DNA from: Dehalococcoidia bacterium
GTDB lineage: Bacteria > Chloroflexota > Dehalococcoidia > GIF9 > AB-539-J10
Assembly (NCBI GenBank): GCA_023229725.1
Contig: JALNYR010000036.1
Coordinates: 1 to 19,133 of the forward strand
Direction of reading: 5' to 3'
Length of the DNA: 19,133 nt
Each line of letters begins with the position of its first letter. Position 1 is the stretch's first letter. Position numbers and translations under genes: made by a program. Of the stretch, positions 7,637 to 14,581 are shown in pieces. The notes below the pieces were generated by a model, which was given only the letters and a program-made list of their open reading frames with translations, did not search any database and was not told where the DNA came from.

Positions 7637-8524
7637 CTATGACAGCAGCCCGAGGTCGCTCATGACCTGCCGCAACTGCCGCCTCGCATCCCGGCTGAGC
7701 GGGCCGACCGGTGCCCGGCAGGGACCGGCGTCCAGGCCCGCCATGAGGAGGGCCTCCTTGATGACGGCGGGGAAGGTGCCAAGCGAGAAGGCGGCCCGCA
7801 GCGGGGCAAGCTCGGACTGCGCCTTCCGCGCACCGTCCATGTCGCCCGCCTTGTACGCATCGTAGATGCGCACCAGTTGTCTGGCCGCGACGTTGCCCGA
7901 TGCCGCCACCGCTCCGGCGCCGCCGTAGAGAAGGGTGGCAAAGACGAGCGTGTCCCGTCCCGCCAGCACTTTGAACGTCTCCGGCGTGCCGTCGATGAAC
8001 GCGGCTGTGTTCGAAAGGTCGCCGCTGCTGTCCTTGATGCCCACGACGTTGTCCAGCTTCGCCAGCCTGCTCGCCAGCGGGGCCGTTATCTGCACGCCGG
8101 TCCGTCCCGGGTTGCTGTAGAGGACGACCGGGAGCCTGGTCGACTCGGCCACCACGCGGTAGTACTCGTAGAGCTCGTCCTGGCTCGGGGAAATGAAACT
8201 CGGCGTGATGACCGACACGGCGTCCGCGCCGGCTCGCTCCGCCATCTGCGTAAGCCTCACCGCGTCCCGCGTCGTGTTGGCGCCGGTTCCGGCATAGACG
8301 GGGACACGACCCCGTGCCGCCGCAACGGTGACCTCGATGGCCCGCCGCTTCTCCTCGGCGTCGAGCGCGTAGTACTCGCCCTGGCTCCCGAGCACGAACA
8401 CGCCGTGCACTCCGTCGTTTATGAGGCGCTCGACGAGCATCGACAGCGCGTCCTCGTTCAGTTGCTCGCTGGAGTCGAAGGGCGTTACCATGGCCGGTAT
8501 GATGCCGTGCGGCGCGAAGTCCAT
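7637..8524 (-). CDS. DapA/NanA-family class I aldolase (dihydrodipicolinate synthase-like)
   Basis: This 295-residue TIM-barrel lyase/synthase has the family's Schiff-base lysine, Lys164 (VVGIKDSSGD), the catalytic Tyr136 (VVLYSNPGRTG) and Arg141. The pyruvate-loop motif is GSQGE at 46-50 rather than the GTTGE of true dihydrodipicolinate synthases, so Thr44/Thr45 of the E. coli enzyme are replaced by Ser and Gln. That makes lysine biosynthesis uncertain; a related pyruvate-dependent aldolase or dehydratase acting on a sugar acid or 2-keto acid is equally possible. AAGGAG lies seven bases before the ATG, and a good promoter lies upstream at 8557-8585. No lysine genes are nearby. Confidence 0.85.
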   Translation of the reverse strand: MDFAPHGIIPAMVTPFDSSEQLNEDALSMLVERLINDGVHGVFVLGSQGEYYALDAEEKRRAIEVTVAAARGRVPVYAGTGANTTRDAVRLTQMAERAGADAVSVITPSFISPSQDELYEYYRVVAESTRLPVVLYSNPGRTGVQITAPLASRLAKLDNVVGIKDSSGDLSNTAAFIDGTPETFKVLAGRDTLVFATLLYGGAGAVAASGNVAARQLVRIYDAYKAGDMDGARKAQSELAPLRAAFSLGTFPAVIKEALLMAGLDAGPCRAPVGPLSRDARRQLRQVMSDLGLLS

Positions 8525-8556
8525 CCTGCTGCTCCTTGGGGGCGCGATTTCGTGGT

Positions 8557-8585
8557 AGTGTAGGCTGCAGGAATGTGTGAATCAA
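8557..8585 (-). promoter_or_regulatory. Promoter of the DapA-family gene (TTGATT-N17-TACACT)
   Basis: On the minus strand, TTGATT (8585-8580) and TACACT (8562-8557) are spaced by exactly 17 bases. On the plus strand the same bases include TGGTAGTGT (8553-8561), a possible extended -10 for the divergent ferredoxin gene. Confidence 0.55.
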
Positions 8586-8658
8586 CACTGCTGACCGGCT
8601 CGACCGGCGACGCGTGGTGGATGAAGCCCGCATGTGACGGGCATGTCGTGGAGGCAGT

Positions 8659-9378
8659 ATGAACAAGACGGTTCGACGCATCGTCAGGATCGATGAAGAG
8701 AAGTGCAACGGCTGCGGCGCGTGCGCGCCGAAGTGTGCCGAAGGCGCGCTGCAGATTGTCGGCGGCAAGGCGCGACTGGTGACCGAGGTGTACTGCGACG
8801 GCCTGGGCGCCTGCCTCGGTGAGTGTCCCCGGGGCGCCATCACCATTGAAGAGCGGGGGGCGGAGGAGTTCGACGAGGACGCGGCGCAGCGTCACGCTCA
8901 GCGGTCCATGCGGTCGCCTGCCGCGGCGCAGCCGTCGACGTGCTGCCCGGTGGTGGAGCCGGTCAAGGGCGCCCCCGCGGTGCACGGCCCGGCCGGTGAC
9001 GTTTCGCCCCTCCCCCCACTCCCCAACTTCCCGATACAGCTCGGCCTCGTCGGCCCCGGGGCCCCGTTCCTGCGAGACGCGCACGTGCTCCTGGCCGCCG
9101 ACTGCGCCGGCTATGTCTTCCCCGGCCTGCGCCGCTTGCTGGACGGTCGCGTGCTCATCATCGCCTGTCCCAAGCTGGACGACGCTCAGGCGCACCTTGA
9201 GAAGCTGACCGCCATCCTGAAGCAGTCGACGGTGAAGAGCATCACGGTGGTGCGCACCGAGGTGCCCTGCTGCTCCGGGCTGGTGCGCCTGGCTGAGGCG
9301 GCGGTCGCGCGGAGCGGTCGGAGCGTGCCGGTGGATGTCGTCGTCGTCGGCATCGACGGAATGCTGAAGGACGCGTGA
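8659..9378 (+). CDS. Ferredoxin-like 4Fe-4S protein with C-terminal extension
   Basis: A 239-residue protein. The first cluster motif is canonical: Cys16, Cys19, Cys22 and Cys26 (CNGCGACAPKC). The second, CDGLGACLGECP, has only Cys46, Cys52 and Cys56; Leu49 stands where the fourth cysteine would be. After an acidic linker, residues from about 118 to the end form a separate alpha/beta-looking region with further cysteines (DCAGYVF, IIACPKLDD, VPCCSGLVRL) that could bind metal. Similar small proteins are annotated as 4Fe-4S binding proteins of unknown role; electron transfer or sensing is inferred. The ATG follows GGAGG (8650-8654) with a short four-base spacer. The stop codon overlaps the next gene's start in GTGA, so the two are likely translationally coupled. 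Confidence 0.83.
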   Translation: MNKTVRRIVRIDEEKCNGCGACAPKCAEGALQIVGGKARLVTEVYCDGLGACLGECPRGAITIEERGAEEFDEDAAQRHAQRSMRSPAAAQPSTCCPVVEPVKGAPAVHGPAGDVSPLPPLPNFPIQLGLVGPGAPFLRDAHVLLAADCAGYVFPGLRRLLDGRVLIIACPKLDDAQAHLEKLTAILKQSTVKSITVVRTEVPCCSGLVRLAEAAVARSGRSVPVDVVVVGIDGMLKDA

Positions 9379-9848
9379 CGGTGGCTCCCCGGAATCACCG
9401 CATACTCTTCGTGTGTCGGGGCAACCTCTGTCGCTCGCCCATGGCGATGGCGCTCCTGAAGCATCGCCTCGCGACCGGCGGGCTCTCGACCGGCGCAGAG
9501 GTCGATTCCGCGGGCTACTACGACTGGGGGCCGTTCCCGCGCGAGGCGCATCCCTTCGCCCGGCGTGCGGTGGAGCGCCTCTGCGGCTCCGACCTCCTTG
9601 CCGACCACATCGCGAAGCCCTGGAACTCCGCCATGGTCGAGGGCGCAACCTGCGTGGTTGTCGCCGAGGAGTGGATGCGCGCCGACTTCCCCGCCGGGAA
9701 GACGGTGACGATGCGTGGACTCGCGGATGAGAAGGGGGATGTTCCCGACCCGTACGGCGAGGACTACGCCGCGTTCGTCGACTGCGCCCGCGACATCGAC
9801 CGCCTCATCACGAAGGGGTGGTCGCGCCTGGTCGACGGGCGGATCTGA
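9375..9848 (+). CDS. Low-molecular-weight protein tyrosine phosphatase-like protein (possibly arsenate reductase-like)
   Basis: A 157-residue cytoplasmic protein with the LMW-PTP active-site loop FVCRGNLCRSP near the N-terminus: nucleophile Cys14, phosphate-binding Arg20, and the following Ser. The general-acid motif Asp125-Pro126 (VPDPYGEDY) is in the usual place near the C-terminus. Proteins of this fold dephosphorylate phosphotyrosine or phosphoarginine, or reduce arsenate. The extra ArsC thiol cysteines are not obvious, so phosphatase activity is favoured. The GTG start overlaps the ferredoxin gene's stop by four bases (GTGA), and a second in-frame GTG lies at 9381. Pairing with an iron-sulfur protein is unusual and suggests a shared function. 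Confidence 0.85.
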   Translation: MTVAPRNHRILFVCRGNLCRSPMAMALLKHRLATGGLSTGAEVDSAGYYDWGPFPREAHPFARRAVERLCGSDLLADHIAKPWNSAMVEGATCVVVAEEWMRADFPAGKTVTMRGLADEKGDVPDPYGEDYAAFVDCARDIDRLITKGWSRLVDGRI

Positions 9849-9863
9849 TGGTCGACGCACCCG

Positions 9864-9889
9864 TTGACACGACGGACGCGTGTTAGAAT
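9864..9889 (+). promoter_or_regulatory. Promoter upstream of the first ligase gene
   Basis: TGT plus TAGAAT (9881-9889) is a good extended -10. A perfect TTGACA lies at 9864-9869, but the spacer to TAGAAT is only 14 bases, so it may not act as the -35. The same TGnTAGAATGG string occurs before the second ligase gene (12701-12711). The start codon at 9918 is 28 bases beyond the hexamer. Confidence 0.45.
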
Positions 9890-9917
9890 GGCCCGGTTCG
9901 TGCCGGAGTGAGTCACC

Positions 9918-11515
9918 ATGTCAGCCGTCAGCCGCACCATGGCCTATGTCCGCTACGCGTGGGCATTGCGCTCGTATCTGAGGGAGACCGTCACACCCGA
10001 GAGCGGCCGGGAGGTCATCCGGGTTCGACTGCAGAACAGGGAGCAGAACTTCCTGAGCCTCATGAAACGGGCTGTCTACGACTATCCCTCCAGTCCCTAT
10101 CTCCCAATGCTGCAATGGGCGGGCTGTGAGTACGGCGACCTCGAACGTATGGTTCACTCCGATGGCCTCGAGCCGGCTCTGCGCCGACTCTGTGAGGCAG
10201 GTGTGTTCCTGACCATCGAGGAATCCAAGGGGAAGCGACAGGTCGTGCGTGGAGGCCGGTCCTTGCCGTTCCGGACCGACCACCTGAACAACCCGCTCCT
10301 GGTGAGTGGCATTCAAGCCGGCAGCAGTGGCAGCCGGAGCGCCGGCACGGCAACGACACTGAACCTCGACCGCACCGCGTACCACGCCGCCTGCAACGCT
10401 GTCTCGTTCTCAGCCCACGGCATGCGCGGCAGGCCGACGCTCCTCTGGAATCCGATTCTGCCCTCGGCTGCCGGGCTGGCCATACTGCTGCAACTGTGCA
10501 AGATGGGCTCTCCGCCGGAGAGGTGGTTCTCGCCGGTGGCTGCGGCAGCAATCAGGCCCTCGCTCTCGAAGCGGCTGGCCACGCTCTACGTCGTGCATGC
10601 CGGCAGGCTGTTTGGCTCGAGGATACCCTCTCCCGAGTACGTCAGCGGAGAGGAGATTCACGTCATCGCGGAGTGCCTCAGAGACGTGCTCAAGCGGGGG
10701 CAGGGCTGTGTCATCTCCTGCTCTCCCAGCTCGGCGGCGAGGCTCTCGACTGTGGCGCGAGCGGCCGGTATGGACCTGTCGGGCGTCACCTTCATGACCA
10801 GCGGCGAACCGCTCACTCCGGCGAAGGACAACGACATTCGTTCGGCGGGCGCCGGCGCGATGAACCTCTACGCGTTTGCCGAGGGTGGGGTGGTCGGCCT
10901 CGGCTGCGCCGGGGAGAAGTCGGTATGTGACGACGTGCACTTCATGGAAGGCTCCCAGGCCCTGATTCAGCGCCGCCGCGAGACATCGTTCGGCGGTGGC
11001 CCGGTTGACGCGTTCCTCTTCACCTCGCTCTTCCACAGGACGGCCAAAGTACAGTTGAATGTCGAGAGCGGCGACTTCGGCGTGCACGAGACGAGGGACT
11101 GCGGCTGCGAGCTCTGCGCCGCGGGCCTGAGACGCCACCTGCACACCATCCGCAGCTTCGACAAGCTGACCGGCGAAGGCATGACGTTCGTCGGCACCGA
11201 CCTCGTGCGTATCATCGAGGAGGTGCTTCCGTTGCGTTTCGGCGGCGCTTCGACCGACTACCAGATGGTTGAGACGGAAGATGCCGCGAGCCAAACCCGA
11301 GTGGACGTCGTCGTCAGCCCGGATGTCGGCATCGTCGATGAGGCTGAGCTTGTTCGCGTCATCCTTTCCGAGCTGGGCAAAGGCGGTGAGACGAACCGGA
11401 TGATGGCCGAAGTGTGGCGGCAGGGACGCGTGCTCAGGGTGAAGCGGGAGACACCGCACCTGACACGGGAGGCAAGCTCCTGCCCCTCCACATCGTGCGG
11501 GAGAGGAAGAACTGA
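9918..11515 (+). CDS. ANL-superfamily adenylating enzyme, PaaK-like (copy A, frameshifted near the end)
   Basis: Predicted carboxylate-activating enzyme (acyl-AMP, possibly acyl-CoA, formation). Visible motifs: the glycine/serine-rich phosphate loop QAGSSGSRSAGTAT, GEPLTPAKDNDIRSAG leading to the A5-like YAFAEGG, CxC in ETRDCGCEL, and the A7/A8-like KLTGEGMTFVGTDLVRIIEEVLP. The classic TSGTTGxPK lysine is absent. The ATG at 9918 has GGAG nine bases upstream. By alignment with copy B, the frame breaks at about 11466-11471: after HLTR the partner reads GGKLLPLH, and adding one G restores HLTRGGKLLPLHIVRERKN with a stop at 11513-11515. Repaired length is 532 residues, the same as copy B. Unrepaired, translation runs to 11681 with an unrelated tail and loses the likely A10 lysine (Lys520). 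The substrate is unknown. Confidence 0.82.
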
Positions 11516-11583
11516 ACGGTGCACAGTGACATGGTCCGCGCTTTCCGGGTTCGAGTGGGCAATCCTGGACAGAGAGTCAGCCG

Positions 11584-12627
11584 ATGACAGACCGCAAACC
11601 AGGCCTGATAGTACTGGCGTGTGTCGTTATTGCGGCGAGTACTGTGCCCGGGTGTTCCCGCCTCGAGCCTGCCTCCTCTGACGACCTGGGCGCACCGGAC
11701 GTGACCTTGTCCGTGCTCGGCTTTGCGGCGGGGACTTCCACACAGCTCAGGGCCGATGCCATAGCTGAGGCGGTGAGGCTGGAGCATCCGGACTGGAAGG
11801 TGACCTCGATGGGCGCCGGCGGTGAGGCGCGCCTCATGGAGAAGCGCATGAGCGGCGAGGCGGACCTGTTCTTCCCGCCGAGCCCCCGCGCCCTTGAGCT
11901 GGAGGTTCAGACGCCGCTGCATCCGGACGGTGACTTCGAGTCGTTGACTGCCTACCGCGTGGTGATGCCTTCGTCTTTTGTGTGGCTGCACCTTCTGGCG
12001 CGCGATGACACCGCCTTCAATACACCGTCGGACCTCGTCTCGGGGCGGTATCCGTTCACGGCGGGGTGTGGCGCGGGCATCATGACCCTGCTGTTCACGA
12101 GCATCCTTCAGTACTACGGCGCGGACCTTGAGGAGGCCGAGTCGTGGGGCGCGAAGCTCGAGGTTCTGCAGCTGTCCAGCGCCGAGGGTGTGGAAGCGCT
12201 GGAGTCAGGCAGGATAGACGTCGGGCTGACCTGGGCGGGCATACCCATCGCGCAGTTTCTCGGGATGAACTCCGACGTCAGGTTGTTGCCGTTCGAGGAC
12301 CCCGGGCTTGTGCGTATGTTCGAGTCACTGGGGTGCGTTCCCGCGGTTATCCCGGCCGGGACATATCCGTTCGTGACGCGGGATGTGCCCACCGTGGCTG
12401 CACCGCAACCGCTGGTTGCTCGTGCGGGACTGCCTGACGAAGTCGTCTACGGTGTGGTGAAGGCCGTGTTCCGTCACACCGAGCTGCTCTCGGCCGCGTA
12501 TGCCGATTCCGCCCGCCACATGACTCAGGAGGGAGTCGCAGCCGCCGTTGCGCTCTGCGAGCGAACGGGAGACGCATTTCACCCCGGCGCCCTGAAGTAC
12601 TACCGGGAACGCGGCTGGATAGGCTAG
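11584..12627 (+). CDS. TAXI-family TRAP transporter solute-binding lipoprotein (copy A)
   Basis: A 347-residue extracytoplasmic receptor. Residues 1-24 form a lipoprotein signal ending in VPGC (lipidated Cys24). The mature part has the TAXI-type periplasmic-binding fold: GTSTQLRADAIAEAVRLEHPDW, AGGEARLMEKRMSGEADLFF, a central strand-helix region around YPFTAGCGAG, and SAEGVEALESGRIDVGLTWAGIP. TAXI receptors deliver organic acids or amino acids to a fused TRAP permease. The gene starts 68 bases after the repaired stop of ligase copy A, so the two are likely co-transcribed. The Shine-Dalgarno (AGAGAG at 11571-11576) is weak. It is clearly paralogous to the protein at 14582-15613, with different residues after the shared VMPSS motif. 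Confidence 0.88.
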   Translation: MTDRKPGLIVLACVVIAASTVPGCSRLEPASSDDLGAPDVTLSVLGFAAGTSTQLRADAIAEAVRLEHPDWKVTSMGAGGEARLMEKRMSGEADLFFPPSPRALELEVQTPLHPDGDFESLTAYRVVMPSSFVWLHLLARDDTAFNTPSDLVSGRYPFTAGCGAGIMTLLFTSILQYYGADLEEAESWGAKLEVLQLSSAEGVEALESGRIDVGLTWAGIPIAQFLGMNSDVRLLPFEDPGLVRMFESLGCVPAVIPAGTYPFVTRDVPTVAAPQPLVARAGLPDEVVYGVVKAVFRHTELLSAAYADSARHMTQEGVAAAVALCERTGDAFHPGALKYYRERGWIG

Positions 12628-12700
12628 CGCTCTGAGGTCATCTCGTGCCGGCGCGGCTCCAGCCCGGCGGGCGATGTGCCTCATTTCGCGCGCCGCACCG

Positions 12701-12709
12701 TGGTAGAAT
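12701..12709 (+). promoter_or_regulatory. Extended -10 upstream of the second ligase gene
   Basis: TGG plus TAGAAT, followed by GGC, repeats the element upstream of ligase copy A (9881-9892). The -35 region is not recognisable. Its presence suggests the second module has its own promoter in addition to any read-through. Confidence 0.42.
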
Positions 12710-12742
12710 GGCGCGTCTTCTTTGCGTGTGAGGTGGGGCTGC

Positions 12743-14341
12743 CTGTCATTCATCAATGAGATAGGTGCGTATGGGCGCTTCGCCGTGGGGTTGAGGCGCT
12801 ACCTCAAGGAACCCGCCACCGCCGAGTGTGGCCGGAAGCTCATCCGTCAGCGACTCCACGACCGTGACATGAACTTCCTGACGCTCATGAAGCGGGCCGT
12901 GTATGAGAGGGGCGGTGGCCCGTACCTCGCACTGCTGCGGATGGCCGGCTGCGAGTATGGCGACCTTGAGCGTATGGTGCGGTCCGAAGGCATCGAGTCG
13001 ACGCTCCGGGGGCTCCGCGACGCGGGCGTATACCTCACTATAGATGAGTTCAAGTGCCGGAAGGACGTCGTGCGTGGCAGCGCCGCAGTGCACTGCCGGC
13101 CGCGCGACTTCGACAACCCGTTTCTCGCGCGCAGCATCACGACCGGCAGCAGCGGCAGCCGGGGTCCGAGCACGACGACGACGGTGAATCTGGAGCGTTC
13201 TCGCCACAACGCGCTCTGCCTGGCGGTCGCGTTCTCGGCCCATCGAATCAGCGGAAAGCCGACCGTCCTCTGGATGCCGATACTACCGTCGGCGGCCGGG
13301 CTGGGCATGTTGCTGCAGTCGAGCAAGATGGGCGTTCCGCCGAGACGGTGGTTCTCGCCTGTGGCGCAGAGGACAATCAGGCCCGTACTTTCGAAGCGGC
13401 TCGCTACCTTGTATGTGGTGTATGCCGGCCGGTTGTTCGGCGCTGACATGCCCGCCCCCGAGTACGTCAGCGGCGAGCAGACTCAGGTCGTTGCCGATTG
13501 CCTCAATGAGGTGCTCAAGCTGGGACAGGGTTGTGTCGTCTTCTCATCACCCAGCTCGGCGGCACGCGTCTGCCAGCTTGCGGGGGCACGGCACCTCGAC
13601 TTCTCCGGAGTCACATTCAGGGTGGGAGGAGAACCGTTGACCGCGGCTAAGGACGCGGAGATTCGCTCGGTGGGAGCCGCCGTGCTGAGCAGCTACGCCT
13701 TTGCCGAGGGCGGTCTCGTCGGCCACAGTTGCGCGGGGCAGAAGAGAGTGTGTGACGATGTCCACCTCCTCGCAGGCTCGCTGGCGGTTATCCAGCATCG
13801 ACGCGACATGGCCTTCGGCGGCAGTTCGGTCGATGCCTTTCTCTTCACGACGCTGTTCGACAAGGCGCCCAAGATACTGCTCAACGTGGAGAACGGTGAT
13901 TGCGGGGTGCTTGAGACGCGGGACTGTGACTGCGAACTCGGGGCACTCGGCCTCACCACGCACCTGCACGCCATCCGCAGCTTCGAGAAGCTCACCGGCG
14001 AAGGCGTGTCGTTCGTGGGTACCGACCTCGTTCGCATCATCGAGGAGGTGCTGCCGGCGAGGTTCGGCGGAGCCTCCACAGACTACCAGATGGTCGAGGT
14101 GGAGGATGCCGGGGGCCTGACGCGGCTTGACGTCCTGGTGAGCCCCGGCGTGGGGATCGTGGTCGCGGAGGAGGTTGTCGACCTGGTCCTTTCGGAACTG
14201 CGAAAGGGCAGTGACACCAACCGGATGATGGCCGAGGTGTGGCGCGAGAGAGGCATGCTGCAGGTGAGGCGGGAGCAGCCGCGTCTCACGCCTGGAGGGA
14301 AGCTGCTGCCGCTGCACTATCTGAAGCAGACGGAAGGGTGA
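12743..14341 (+). CDS. ANL-superfamily adenylating enzyme, PaaK-like (copy B)
   Basis: Paralogue of the 9918-11515 product. It aligns without gaps over 532 residues and is well over half identical by eye. Shared motifs: MKRAVY, AGCEYGDLERMV, TTGSSGSRGPSTTTT (phosphate loop), VLWMPILPSAAGL, SKRLATLYVV.AGRLFG, YAFAEGG, CxC in ETRDCDCEL, FEKLTGEG.SFVGTDLVRIIEEVLP, and PGGKLLPLH (likely A10 Lys520). The likely start is CTG at 12743. It sits exactly where copy A has ATG (CTG TCA against ATG TCA) and seven bases after GAGGTG (12730-12735), a near-perfect anti-16S match. The upstream in-frame TTG (12722) and GTG (12728) have no ribosome site and would add 7 or 5 residues. Substrate unknown; it probably differs somewhat from that of copy A. 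Confidence 0.85.
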   Translation: MSFINEIGAYGRFAVGLRRYLKEPATAECGRKLIRQRLHDRDMNFLTLMKRAVYERGGGPYLALLRMAGCEYGDLERMVRSEGIESTLRGLRDAGVYLTIDEFKCRKDVVRGSAAVHCRPRDFDNPFLARSITTGSSGSRGPSTTTTVNLERSRHNALCLAVAFSAHRISGKPTVLWMPILPSAAGLGMLLQSSKMGVPPRRWFSPVAQRTIRPVLSKRLATLYVVYAGRLFGADMPAPEYVSGEQTQVVADCLNEVLKLGQGCVVFSSPSSAARVCQLAGARHLDFSGVTFRVGGEPLTAAKDAEIRSVGAAVLSSYAFAEGGLVGHSCAGQKRVCDDVHLLAGSLAVIQHRRDMAFGGSSVDAFLFTTLFDKAPKILLNVENGDCGVLETRDCDCELGALGLTTHLHAIRSFEKLTGEGVSFVGTDLVRIIEEVLPARFGGASTDYQMVEVEDAGGLTRLDVLVSPGVGIVVAEEVVDLVLSELRKGSDTNRMMAEVWRERGMLQVRREQPRLTPGGKLLPLHYLKQTEG

Positions 14342-14376
14342 CTGCGGTCGCTTGGTCGCGTTCTCTGTGCGGACTC

Positions 14377-14393
14377 AAGCCCGCTTCGGGTTT
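14377..14393 (+). terminator. Hairpin after ligase copy B, possible attenuator
   Basis: AAGCCCG and CGGGTTT pair (one G-U) around a three-base loop, 35 bases after the ligase stop and ending in TTT. It could partly terminate or protect the transcript before the second receptor gene. The 240-base gap at 14342-14581 holds no recognisable gene; a TGGTATCCT at 14436-14444 could be a weak extra -10. Confidence 0.3.
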
Positions 14394-14581
14394 CGCCGAG
14401 GAGTCCGGTCGAGGTGGGAGCGGAGGATGCCGTGCTGGTATCCTGTCAGAGGGGCGCCGCCGGACTGTGTGTGCGAGGGTCTTGTGTGGGTCGGCTGCCC
14501 TGGAATGGGATGGACTCCGGGATTGCGCTGCATGGCGTGGCAGCCTCGTTGCGCAGTCACTGCTGAGCTGAGGAGAGATAC

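Noticed and set aside
7512..8846. 444-codon minus-strand frame spanning the aldolase gene and beyond
   Set aside because: It overlaps the real aldolase in another frame, is rich in Arg/Gly/His and has no recognisable domain.
9864..9889. Classical TTGACA / TAGAAT promoter before ligase A
   Set aside because: The spacer is 14 bases, three short of the usual 17, so only the extended -10 is relied upon.
10410..11459. 349-codon minus-strand frame opposite ligase copy A
   Set aside because: A similar shadow frame occurs opposite copy B (13547-14317), as expected from paralogous coding sequence; no motifs and no ribosome site.
11516..11681. C-terminal extension of ligase A into the receptor gene
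   Set aside because: The tail is read-through after the frameshift. It overlaps the receptor's signal peptide in another frame and has no counterpart in copy B.
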